Shown: positions 49,347-57,938 of the stretch, one piece after another
Numbering within the stretch: the first letter of the stretch is position 1
How the letters are laid out: the number at the start of each line of letters is the position of its first letter
From: Blattabacterium cuenoti
GTDB taxonomy: Bacteria > Bacteroidota > Bacteroidia > Flavobacteriales > Blattabacteriaceae
DNA: 64,000 nucleotides
Assembly: GCF_014252435.1 (NCBI RefSeq)
Contig: NZ_CP059220.1
Location: 1-64,000 of the forward strand
Direction of reading: 5' to 3'
Made by a program: the position numbers and the translations under genes
The notes under the pieces: model-generated
What the model saw: only the letters and a program-made list of their open reading frames with translations
Told to the model about the DNA's origin: nothing
Database searches by the model: none

Positions 49347-49370
49347 ATATTATTATTTATATAATAATAT
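49347..49370. repeat. Perfect 10-bp hairpin directly before clpC
   Basis: ATATTATTAT (49347-49356), loop TTAT, and its exact complement ATAATAATAT (49361-49370), 5 bp before the clpC ATG. It could influence clpC translation or end dnaX transcription; being all A/T the stem is weak. Confidence 0.45.
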
Positions 49371-49375
49371 CGAAA

Positions 49376-51418
49376 ATGATCATAATTTTTTATGGATCTT
49401 ACGGTATAAAAACAACTAGTAACTTTAGTTCTGATATGAGATCTTCAATTCGTAGTAAAACTCCTATTTTAGATAAATTTGGTAAAGATTTAAATATTAT
49501 GGGTCTAAATCAAAAGTTAGATCCTGTAATAGGGAGAAATTTAGAATTAGAACGATTAGCTCAAATATTGAGTAGAAGAAAAAAAAATAATCCATTGTTA
49601 ATAGGAGAACCGGGAGTAGGTAAGTCTGCAATTGTTGAAGGTTTAGCTTTACGAATCGTTCAAAAAAAAATATCTAGAGTACTTTATAATAAACGAATTA
49701 TAGTTCTAGATTTATCAAATTTAGTAGCAGGAACAAAATATCGAGGTCAATTTGAAGAAAGAATGAAGTCTATTATCAATGAATCGGAAAAAAATCCAGA
49801 ATTAATTTTATTCATTGATGAAATTCATACTTTAGTTGGAGCAGGAAGTACTACAGGATCATTAGATGCTTCTAATATATTTAAACCAGCATTAGCAAGA
49901 GGTGAAATACAATGTATAGGAGCTACGACATTGAATGAATATAGACAATATCTTGAAAAAGATGGAGCATTAGAAAGAAGATTTCAAAAAGTCATGATAC
50001 ATCCATCTTCAGAAAATGAAACTATTGAAATTTTAAAACAAATAAAAGGAAAATACGAAAGCCATCATAATGTTATATATACAGAAAATGCAATCAATAC
50101 ATGTGTTTATCTTACTCAAAGATATATTGTAGATCGATTTTTACCAGATAAAGCAATTGATGCATTAGATGAATCAGGGGCTCGTATTCATATAACAAAT
50201 ATAAAAGTACCTCAAGAAATTATTTCTTTAGAAAAAAAATTAGAAAATGTTCGAAAAGAAAAATCAAAAGTAGTAAAAAATCAAAAATATGAAGAAGCAG
50301 CTAAATTACGAGATTCCGAAAAAAATATAGAAAAAGAATTAATTCGTGCTCAAAAAAAATGGGATGAATCTTCTAAAAAGAAAAAAGAAATTGTATATAG
50401 CGAGAATGTTGAAAAAGTTGTATCCATGATGAGTGAAATTCCAATTAGTAGAATTGATCAAAATGAAATGAAAAGATTAAAAGAAATGAAAAATAAATTA
50501 AAAAAACAAATAATTGGACAAGATGAAGCAGTAGAAAAAATCGTTAAATCTATACAAAGAAATAGAACTGGATTAAGAAATTATAATTCACCTATAGGTT
50601 CTTTCATTTTTTTAGGTAAAACTGGAGTAGGAAAAACTTATCTAGCAAAAATATTTTCTCAAGAATTATTTGGTTCAGATGAGTCATTAGTTCGTATTGA
50701 TATGAGTGAATATCAAGAACGTCACTCAATCAGTAGATTAATAGGAGCACCTCCAGGATATGTAGGACATGAAGAAGGTGGACAACTAACAGAAACTATA
50801 CGTCGTAGACCTTATGCTATCATATTATTAGATGAAATAGAAAAAGCTCATCATGATATTTTCAACTTATTATTACAAATATTAGATAATGGATTTATTA
50901 CAGATAGTATAGGAAGAAAAGTAAATTTTAAAAATACCGTATTTATTCTTACATCCAATATTGGAATACAACAATTGAGAGAATTTGGTACTGGCATTGG
51001 ATTTAATACTAAAGCTAAAAAACATGATGATTCTACAAAATATATATTAAAACGTTCTTTAAAACAACAATTTTCTTATGAGTTTTTAAATAGAATAGAT
51101 GATATTATTATTTTTAATTCTTTAAAAGAACAAGATATATATAATATAACTATTATAGAATTAAAAAAAATAATTGATTATATGATGTCATTTATGCAAT
51201 GTCAACTTATTATATCTAATAATGTTCAATATTTTATACAAAAAAAAGGATTTCATCATGAATATGGAGTCCGTCCTTTAAAAAGAGCAATAGAAGAATT
51301 TATAAAAAATCCTATATCGGAATGTATTATAAATGGAAAATTAAAAATAGGACATAAAATTTCTATAGAAATGAATCATACAAAAAATGATACAATTGCT
51401 ATTATTCAGAAAATATGA
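49376..51418 (+). CDS. clpC: Clp protease ATPase ClpC lacking the N-terminal domain
   Basis: ClpC unfolds proteins and feeds them to ClpP. The 680 residues contain D1 (Walker A GEPGVGKS, 77-84; [15 protein letters not shown]), the coiled-coil middle domain with a UVR-like motif (about 285-345), and D2 (Walker A GKTGVGKT, 414-421; [11 protein letters not shown]). A GIGF loop (Ile541-Phe543) fits the ClpP-docking tripeptide. The two-repeat Clp_N adaptor domain, about 150 residues in flavobacterial ClpC, is missing; only the linker before [13 protein letters not shown] remains. The family length is about 850. Both ATPase rings look functional. It overlaps nth by 4 bp. Confidence 0.93.
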   Translation: MIIIFYGSYGIKTTSNFSSDMRSSIRSKTPILDKFGKDLNIMGLNQKLDPVIGRNLELERLAQILSRRKKNNPLLIGEPGVGKSAIVEGLALRIVQKKISRVLYNKRIIVLDLSNLVAGTKYRGQFEERMKSIINESEKNPELILFIDEIHTLVGAGSTTGSLDASNIFKPALARGEIQCIGATTLNEYRQYLEKDGALERRFQKVMIHPSSENETIEILKQIKGKYESHHNVIYTENAINTCVYLTQRYIVDRFLPDKAIDALDESGARIHITNIKVPQEIISLEKKLENVRKEKSKVVKNQKYEEAAKLRDSEKNIEKELIRAQKKWDESSKKKKEIVYSENVEKVVSMMSEIPISRIDQNEMKRLKEMKNKLKKQIIGQDEAVEKIVKSIQRNRTGLRNYNSPIGSFIFLGKTGVGKTYLAKIFSQELFGSDESLVRIDMSEYQERHSISRLIGAPPGYVGHEEGGQLTETIRRRPYAIILLDEIEKAHHDIFNLLLQILDNGFITDSIGRKVNFKNTVFILTSNIGIQQLREFGTGIGFNTKAKKHDDSTKYILKRSLKQQFSYEFLNRIDDIIIFNSLKEQDIYNITIIELKKIIDYMMSFMQCQLIISNNVQYFIQKKGFHHEYGVRPLKRAIEEFIKNPISECIINGKLKIGHKISIEMNHTKNDTIAIIQKI

Positions 51419-52050
51419 ATGTAAAAAATAAAATTAATATTATTGAAAAAACATTAGATCTTTTATATCCTAATCCAACTATTAGTTTATACTATACTAA
51501 TGAGTATACATTATTACTTGCAATTATACTAACTGCAAAAAGCAAAGAAAAAAGAGTAAATCATATTACAAAAGAATTATTTAAAATAATAAGTTCTCCA
51601 TTAGATTTTATCAATTTAGATAGCAAAATAATCAAACATCATATACGACATATAGGTTTATACAATAAAAAATATAAAAGTATATATAATTTGTCCATTA
51701 TTTTAATAAAAAAATATAAAAAATGTATTCCTAAAAACATAATAGATCTTGAAAAATTACCTGGAGTTGGACACAAAACTGCTTCTGTTTTTTTATCTTA
51801 TATATCTGATAATAACTTTTTTTTTCCTATTGATACTCATATACACAGACTAATGAAACGTTGGAAATTAAGTTGTGGTAGCAATGTAAAAAAAACTGAA
51901 AAAGATGCAAAATATTTTTTTGCCAAAAAAAATTGGAAAAAACTACATATTCAAATGATTCTTTATGGTCGAACTTATTCTCCTTCAAGAAAATGGATCA
52001 TTAAGAATGATATCATTTATCAAAAATTACTGCATTATAATTTATTGTAA
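51415..52050 (+). CDS. nth: Endonuclease III (Nth) without iron-sulfur cysteines
   Basis: Endonuclease III removes oxidised pyrimidines and nicks abasic sites. The 211 residues keep the helix-hairpin-helix LPGVGHKTA with catalytic Lys121 and the catalytic Asp140 in PIDTHIHRL. The C-terminal 4Fe-4S loop, normally C-x6-C-x2-C-x5-C after GR, here reads GRTYSPSRKWIIKNDIIYQK (185-204) with no cysteine at all, so the cluster must be absent. Cluster-free Nth/MutY relatives are known, so activity is possible. Translation is coupled to clpC by an ATGA overlap. Confidence 0.92.
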   Translation: MNVKNKINIIEKTLDLLYPNPTISLYYTNEYTLLLAIILTAKSKEKRVNHITKELFKIISSPLDFINLDSKIIKHHIRHIGLYNKKYKSIYNLSIILIKKYKKCIPKNIIDLEKLPGVGHKTASVFLSYISDNNFFFPIDTHIHRLMKRWKLSCGSNVKKTEKDAKYFFAKKNWKKLHIQMILYGRTYSPSRKWIIKNDIIYQKLLHYNLL

Positions 52051-52057
52051 TTTGTTT

Positions 52058-52402
52058 TCAAAATGGAAGATCATCAAAATCATCAGATGACAAAGGAGAA
52101 GAAGGAACGGATGAAGATTTTTTTGCAAGGTCTTTTTTCTCTATTTTCCATCCTTGAATAGAATTAAAATATTTTTTGATTCCTTCAGAATTAGTCCACT
52201 CTCTACCTCTAATATTAATAAATACTTTTATTTTTTCACATAATTTTATATGAGTTAATAAGTCAGTTTTATCTTGTATAAATTCGATTAATATATTCTG
52301 AGAATAAGGACCTTCTGTTTGAATTACCATTTCTCTTTTTTTAAATCCACTATCAAATTTTTGAAGATCAAAAATTTTTTTAACTTCTCCTATTATTTCC
52401 AT
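52058..52402 (-). CDS. DUF3127 OB-fold protein with SSB-like acidic tail
   Basis: The 114 residues match the Bacteroidota DUF3127 family: a small beta-rich, OB-like domain (about 1-90, MEIIGEVKKIFDLQKFDSGF, REMVIQTEG) with a Ser/Pro linker and the C-terminal tail DDFDDLPF. The tail resembles the acidic-aromatic tip of single-stranded DNA-binding proteins (DDDIPF), which docks repair and replication partners. No experimental function is known to me. It is convergent with nth (7 bp) and lies 6 bp after the SPFH gene on the same strand. Confidence 0.82.
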   Translation of the reverse strand: MEIIGEVKKIFDLQKFDSGFKKREMVIQTEGPYSQNILIEFIQDKTDLLTHIKLCEKIKVFINIRGREWTNSEGIKKYFNSIQGWKIEKKDLAKKSSSVPSSPLSSDDFDDLPF

Positions 52403-52408
52403 AAATAA

Positions 52409-53353
52409 TTATTTTTTTTGAATTTTTTTATTATTTTTTTTTCTAAATGCTTCACCAATTTTGTTGGATATATTAAATGAAGTTATCATATTATTTAACA
52501 TATCATTAGCAGATCCTGGATTATTAGGCAATAAAATCATATTTGTATTTCCTTTTTCTCCCATAGATTGCAATGTATCATAGTGTTGGGTCACGACAAT
52601 TAATGCTGATGCTTCTTGGGAATTAATTCCTACATTATTCAATACTTCTACAGATTCTAAAATTCCTCTAGCAATTTCTCTTCTTTGATCTGCAGTTCCT
52701 TTTCCTTGTAATTTTTTACTTTCAGCTTCAGCTTTGGCTTTTGCTACAATTTTTATTCTTTCAGCTTCAGCCTTATATTCAGCTGCTACTTTTTCTCTTT
52801 CAGCAGTGTTAATCCGATTCATAGCTTGTTTTACTTGATCATCAGGATCTAGATCTGTTACTAATGCTTTGATAATAGAATATCCATAATCTAACATAGC
52901 TTCTTTTAATTCACCTTTAACAGCAGAAGCTATATGATCTTTACGTTCAAAAACATCATCTAAACGCATTTTAGGAACCTCAGCTCGAACTACATCAAAT
53001 ATATAAGAAGTAATTTGAGAATGAGGATTATCTAATTTATAAAAAGCATCAAATACTTTATGTTGAATTACCTTAAATTGAACAGATACTTTCACTTTTA
53101 CAAAAACATTATCTTTAGTTTTTGTATCTACTAAAACATCCAGTTGTTGTATTTTTAATGTTAATTTTCCTTCTATATTATCTAAGAAAGGAATTTTAAA
53201 ATTTAAACCAGCATGTCTAATACTGTGAAATTTTCCCATTCTTTCAACAATAGCAGATGTTTGTTGGTTAACTATAAAAACAAAATTTGAGAAAAAAGAT
53301 AGAAATAAAAGAATAACTAATATACTATAAAATAATAAACTAAAAATACTCAT
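52409..53353 (-). CDS. SPFH/band-7 membrane protein (stomatin/QmcA-like)
   Basis: The 314 residues have one N-terminal transmembrane helix (about 7-28), an SPFH domain (VNQQTSAIVERMGKFHSIRHAGLNFKIPF) and a long Ala/Glu/Lys coiled coil (about 190-240, KVAAEYKAEAERIKIVAKAK). Such proteins form large membrane-associated rings and often attend membrane proteases. The partner NfeD-type protein is not adjacent. It stands 12 bp after the DUF59 gene and may share its transcript. Confidence 0.9.
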   Translation of the reverse strand: MSIFSLLFYSILVILLFLSFFSNFVFIVNQQTSAIVERMGKFHSIRHAGLNFKIPFLDNIEGKLTLKIQQLDVLVDTKTKDNVFVKVKVSVQFKVIQHKVFDAFYKLDNPHSQITSYIFDVVRAEVPKMRLDDVFERKDHIASAVKGELKEAMLDYGYSIIKALVTDLDPDDQVKQAMNRINTAEREKVAAEYKAEAERIKIVAKAKAEAESKKLQGKGTADQRREIARGILESVEVLNNVGINSQEASALIVVTQHYDTLQSMGEKGNTNMILLPNNPGSANDMLNNMITSFNISNKIGEAFRKKNNKKIQKK

Positions 53354-53365
53354 ATTTAAATAATT

Positions 53366-53689
53366 TTATAATAAACCTAATTCTAAACGTGCCTCTTCAC
53401 TCATAAATTCTTTAGACCAAGGTGGATCAAACGTTAAAATAACATCTACTTTTTTTACTGTTTTTATACATTCAATTTTTTGTTTTACTTCCATAGGCAA
53501 ATTATCTATAACTGGACAATTAGGAGAAGTTAATGTCATAATTATTTTTACATTATTTTTACTGGAAATTTGAATATCATAAATTAATCCAAGTTCATAA
53601 ATATCTATAGATATTTCTGGATCATATATATTTTTTAATGTAGATATAATTTTATCCTCTAAAGAACAACTGTTTTGATTTTTTTCCAT
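53366..53689 (-). CDS. MIP18/DUF59 family iron-sulfur assembly factor (SufT-like)
   Basis: A 107-residue single-domain protein with the DUF59 pattern: IYDPEISIDIYELGLIYDI, LTSPNCPVIDNLP with the conserved Cys, and LTFDPPWSKEFMSEEARLELGL. Homologues support Fe-S protein maturation. Clients in this window could include ActB, with its Fe-S centres. It sits 3 bp from the M16 peptidase gene. Confidence 0.88.
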   Translation of the reverse strand: MEKNQNSCSLEDKIISTLKNIYDPEISIDIYELGLIYDIQISSKNNVKIIMTLTSPNCPVIDNLPMEVKQKIECIKTVKKVDVILTFDPPWSKEFMSEEARLELGLL

Positions 53690-53692
53690 TAT

Positions 53693-55096
53693 TTATTTTT
53701 CTTTTTTTAACAAAGTTCCATTTCGATCAAAATATCGAATAGGATATCCTAATTTTTTTATGAAATGAAGGATTTTTTTCATATTTCCTAAAATAAACAT
53801 TCTTCCATTTTTCATATCAAAAAATTTTTTACATGATCGATGAATGTCTTTTTCAGTTACGGATTCAACTTTATTTAAATAATTTTTAAAAAATCCAGAT
53901 GGAAGATTATTTTTTAATTCACAAATAAATAAATCTTGTATTCTTTCAGGATATTCTAAATTTAGAATAAATTGTCCAATAATTTCTTTCTTTTTAATAT
54001 CTAATTCTTCTTTTGAAACTTGTTTATCTACCAATTTCTTGATTTCAGATATAATTGTTTTGACCGCTTCATATGTCACATCGTATCCAACAGTAGTTAT
54101 AACTGAAAACTTACCAATATATTGATCAGATTCTAAGCTAGAATGAATATCATAAGTGAATCCTTTTTCTTCTCTGATTATTGAAAATAATCTACTTTGA
54201 GGTCCTTCACCTAATATTCCATTTGCTAAAATAGAAGGAATATAATCAGAGTCACTTTTTTCTAGATTCACAGGTTTTCCTATACAAATATAAGATTGAT
54301 TTACAAAAGGAAAATCAATTACATTGACTTCAAATTGACTAGGTTTATTATTCAAAGAAAATTTAGGTATAGGTTCATATTGATAAATCTTTTTTTTCCA
54401 TTCAGAAAAAAATTCATTACAAAGATTTTGTGCTTCTTTTTTAGAAATATCTCCAACAAAAGAAAGATAAAAATTATTTGGAACGTAATATTTCTCATGC
54501 AATTTTTTTAAATCATGAATAGTAATATTTTTGATAGTATCTATAGTTTCACTTTCTCCATAAGGATGATTTTTTCCATAAAAACATAGATTACTAATCT
54601 TTTGTAAAATACAATTTGGTTCTTTATCGGAAAGACGAATTGTTGCATTTCTTTGTTTTACTATTTTATTAAATTCTTTATAATTATCAAATTTTGAATG
54701 GATTAAAATATCACTTAAAATATGTAAAGATTTTTGTAGATATTTTTTCATAGTAAAAATTGAACTTTCATGAAAATATGTATATAAATCTATACCTAGA
54801 TAATCTACTATGTTTTCTAATTGTTCTTTTGAATAGTGCAAACTACCTGCACGAAGCATAGTCCCAAATATATTTTTTATACCTGTTTTTTCTTGTTCTA
54901 AAAATGGAATATATTCTAATTCTGCTGATACCCTTACTAATGGTAATTTAGTATGTTCAATGACTAATATTTTTAATCCATTTTTCATGGAAAAAAAATC
55001 AGGATCTTTCCAATTGATAGAAATATTTTTTTGATTATTATGTTTAATATTAGATTGTATTTGCATTCTATGAATTTTATTTTTCTTTTCTAACAT
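53693..55096 (-). CDS. M16 peptidase family protein, inactive (no zinc motif)
   Basis: The 467 residues have the two-lobed M16 fold but the N-terminal zinc motif HxxEH is replaced (QEKTGIKNIFGTMLRAGS), so it cannot bind catalytic zinc. It retains FSIIREEKGFTYDIHSSLE in the second half, the M16 substrate-side motif. Paired inactive and active M16 subunits form heterodimers in processing-peptidase-like enzymes, and the active partner is the next gene upstream (42 bp). There is no clear signal peptide in the N-terminal 25 residues. Confidence 0.85.
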   Translation of the reverse strand: MLEKKNKIHRMQIQSNIKHNNQKNISINWKDPDFFSMKNGLKILVIEHTKLPLVRVSAELEYIPFLEQEKTGIKNIFGTMLRAGSLHYSKEQLENIVDYLGIDLYTYFHESSIFTMKKYLQKSLHILSDILIHSKFDNYKEFNKIVKQRNATIRLSDKEPNCILQKISNLCFYGKNHPYGESETIDTIKNITIHDLKKLHEKYYVPNNFYLSFVGDISKKEAQNLCNEFFSEWKKKIYQYEPIPKFSLNNKPSQFEVNVIDFPFVNQSYICIGKPVNLEKSDSDYIPSILANGILGEGPQSRLFSIIREEKGFTYDIHSSLESDQYIGKFSVITTVGYDVTYEAVKTIISEIKKLVDKQVSKEELDIKKKEIIGQFILNLEYPERIQDLFICELKNNLPSGFFKNYLNKVESVTEKDIHRSCKKFFDMKNGRMFILGNMKKILHFIKKLGYPIRYFDRNGTLLKKEK

Positions 55097-55138
55097 AGTT
55101 TGAAAAATGAATCCAATAAAATTGGATGTAAAATAAGT

Positions 55139-56407
55139 TTATTTGTAAAATTTTGGAACATTATATAAACGAACTCTACTATTTTTATCTAAATATTGAT
55201 TAGCTATTCTTTTTATATCATCTACTGAAATTTTTTTGTAGTTTTCAATATCCGTATTAATTAAATTTATATCATCAAAATAAACGTGATAATGAAGTAA
55301 TTTAGAATTTATTTTATTCATAGAATTATTTTCAGAAATTAAATTTTTTTCAATAATATTTTTATATTTTTCTAATTCATATTCAGTTAATTCTTGATTT
55401 TTTAATTTTTCAATTTCTTGATCAAATTCACTTGTTAACTCATCTAAACTTACTCTAGGATTGGGTAGTCCATATATAGTAAAAATTCCATATTCTTCCA
55501 TGGTTTCTGATAATGGTCCAACATAAGAAGCTAGTTGTTTGGAATTGACTACATTTTGAACGATTCTAGAACTTTCTCCTAAAAGAAGGATATAATGGAT
55601 CATTTCTAATACATATGAATCATAATGATTCATTTCAGGAACTCTATATGATAAAAATACAGCGGGTATTTGCACATTTTCATCTTTAATCAAAGAATAT
55701 ATTTCTTCTTTTATTGGTTGTTCAATAATTTTCTTTTTTATATCCATATTTTTCATTTCTTTTGGAATAAAATCAAAATATTTATGAACAAGGTTGATTG
55801 CCTCATTTATATTTAAATCACCAGATATTGCTATTGTAGCATTATTTGGAACATAATATGTGTCATAAAAATCTAAAAAATCTTTTTCTGTCGAAGAATT
55901 AATATCTTTTTCAAATCCAATAATTGGATATCTATATGGATGTTTTTTAAAAAGTAAAGAAGGTATTATTTCTGAAATGGTTTTTGCATACGGAATATTT
56001 TTCACACGCATACTATTTTCTTCTTTTACCACTTTTTTTTGTGTTTCAATACTTATTTGATTTACTTGAGCATGAAACATTCTTTCAGATTCTAACCATA
56101 ATGCTAAATCTAATTTATTTGATGGTAATAATTCATAATAATAAGTTTGGTCATGATTAGTATATGCATTATTTTGACCTCCATTAGATGCAATATATTT
56201 GAAAAATTCTCCTCTTTTTACATTTTTTGTACCTTCAAACATAAGATGTTCAAAAAAATGAGCAAATCCTTTTTTTCCTTTATCTTCATCTTTACTTCCT
56301 ACATGATATAGAACCGCTACAGAAATGATAGGATGAGTACAATCTTGATGGATGAGTAGATTCATTCCATTTTGAAATGTTTCTTTTGTGAATTTAATTT
56401 TTTTCAA
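55139..56407 (-). CDS. M16 zinc metallopeptidase (active subunit)
   Basis: The 422 residues carry the zinc motif HFFEH in KGFAHFFEHLMFEGT (about 49-63) and the downstream Glu (EENSMR region), plus the C-terminal M16_C lobe. This is the catalytic partner of the inactive M16 protein. I see no signal peptide: the first residues are MKKIKFTKETFQNG, so it may be cytosolic here, whereas many relatives are periplasmic. It begins a minus-strand group that runs through the inactive partner, DUF59, SPFH and DUF3127 genes. Confidence 0.9.
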   Translation of the reverse strand: MKKIKFTKETFQNGMNLLIHQDCTHPIISVAVLYHVGSKDEDKGKKGFAHFFEHLMFEGTKNVKRGEFFKYIASNGGQNNAYTNHDQTYYYELLPSNKLDLALWLESERMFHAQVNQISIETQKKVVKEENSMRVKNIPYAKTISEIIPSLLFKKHPYRYPIIGFEKDINSSTEKDFLDFYDTYYVPNNATIAISGDLNINEAINLVHKYFDFIPKEMKNMDIKKKIIEQPIKEEIYSLIKDENVQIPAVFLSYRVPEMNHYDSYVLEMIHYILLLGESSRIVQNVVNSKQLASYVGPLSETMEEYGIFTIYGLPNPRVSLDELTSEFDQEIEKLKNQELTEYELEKYKNIIEKNLISENNSMNKINSKLLHYHVYFDDINLINTDIENYKKISVDDIKRIANQYLDKNSRVRLYNVPKFYK

Positions 56408-56592
56408 TTTATTATATTTCAGATTTTTTAATCATATAATCATTCATAAAAAAATAAAAATGATTTTTTAAACGATACATATTTAAAAAAATCAATTTGG
56501 GAATTTACAATTTTTTTATCCAAAAAATGGTATTTTTTTATTTTATTTTGTACATACTATAAAACATATGGAAATATGAATTCATTCTTACT

Positions 56593-57915
56593 ATGAATAA
56601 AAAACAAATACTCATCCTTTTTATTTTTTTTCAATGTTTATTTTTTTCAAACATAAAATCTGAAAATGTTTTCAATGGAAATGCTGAAAATGGAAAAGAT
56701 TTATTTAAAAAAAATTGTACATCATGTCATTCGATAGAATTAGAAAAAAAAATGATTGGTCCTGCTTTATCAGGAATAACAACCAAAAGAAGTCGTGAAT
56801 GGTTACATAAATGGATAAAAAATAATAAATCTTTAAGAGAAAGTGGTGATAAAGAAGCTCAATCAATTTATAAAGAATATGGTAATATAGAGATGAATTC
56901 ATTCCCCAAATTATCCGAACAAGAAATAGATGATATTCTTTTTTTCACTAAAAAACCACTTCCTATAAAAGAGGAAAAAAAAATTACCAATCAAAACAAC
57001 TTTCATCCAAAATTCGAAGAAATAGAAGAAAAGAACTTTTTAACAAAATTATTTATATTTTGTTTCGGAATTTTATTTGTTATATTAACTTGGACTTTGT
57101 ATAAAGTTCAAATATTAATCAGATTAATTAATGAAAAAAAAGAGAAATCTTTTATAGAACATACTAATTTTTTCGTACATATTTTATACAAAAAAATTTT
57201 AGGTCGAAAAAAAATAAGTTGGTATCTTTTTTCTTCTTTATTGATTGTTTTTATAATATTAAGTATTTATGGAATGTGGAGTTTTGCAATGAAAATTGAT
57301 GTAAATAAAGGATATGAGCCAAGTCAACCTATTTATTTTTCTCATAAAATTCATTCCGGAATTAATAAAATTGATTGTCAATATTGTCATTCTTCTGCTA
57401 AATATGGAAAAGTTGCTGGAATTCCATCTACAAATATTTGTATGAATTGTCATATTACTATTGATCAATACAAAGGTAATTATATAGAAGTCGGAAAAAC
57501 TCGAGATGAATACAATAAAGAAATTCATAAAATTTATCATTCAATAGGATGGAATTCAGAAACAAGAAAATATATTAACAAAAAATATCCTATAAAATGG
57601 ATAAGAATTCATAATATGCCTGATTTTGTATATTTCGATCATTCACAACATATTATTTCTGGCAATAAATCAATTAAAAATTTCAAAAAAGTAGATTTAA
57701 TTTGTAATGCTTGTCATGGAAAAGTTCAAGAAATGGATCAAATAAAAATGACAGAAGATTTTACCATGGAATGGTGTATTACTTGTCATAGGAATGTATC
57801 GATTGATCAAAACAATCAATACTATAAAAAATATTTTTTAAATAAAAAAACAAATCCTGAAAAAATAACGGTAGATATGATTGGCGGGACTGAATGTGCT
57901 AAATGTCATTATTAA
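56593..57915 (+). CDS. actA: Alternative complex III subunit ActA (multihaem cytochrome c)
   Basis: ActA carries electrons in the quinol:electron acceptor oxidoreductase that replaces the bc1 complex. The 440 residues have a signal peptide, a monohaem domain (CTSCH, 42-46), a transmembrane helix (about 155-175), a second (about 215-235), and a multihaem domain with CQYCH (262), CMNCH (283), CNACH (371), CITCH (395) and CAKCH (435). That makes six CXXCH motifs, one more than the pentahaem ActA of Rhodothermus, matching the flavobacterial form with an extra N-terminal cytochrome. First gene of actABCDEF. Confidence 0.93.
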   Translation: MNKKQILILFIFFQCLFFSNIKSENVFNGNAENGKDLFKKNCTSCHSIELEKKMIGPALSGITTKRSREWLHKWIKNNKSLRESGDKEAQSIYKEYGNIEMNSFPKLSEQEIDDILFFTKKPLPIKEEKKITNQNNFHPKFEEIEEKNFLTKLFIFCFGILFVILTWTLYKVQILIRLINEKKEKSFIEHTNFFVHILYKKILGRKKISWYLFSSLLIVFIILSIYGMWSFAMKIDVNKGYEPSQPIYFSHKIHSGINKIDCQYCHSSAKYGKVAGIPSTNICMNCHITIDQYKGNYIEVGKTRDEYNKEIHKIYHSIGWNSETRKYINKKYPIKWIRIHNMPDFVYFDHSQHIISGNKSIKNFKKVDLICNACHGKVQEMDQIKMTEDFTMEWCITCHRNVSIDQNNQYYKKYFLNKKTNPEKITVDMIGGTECAKCHY

Positions 57916-57938
57916 TTCATTATTTTAATTAAATATTT

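Noticed and set aside
57259-57540. 93-residue minus-strand ORF inside actA
   Set aside because: It lies antisense to the haem-binding region of ActA and has no independent support.
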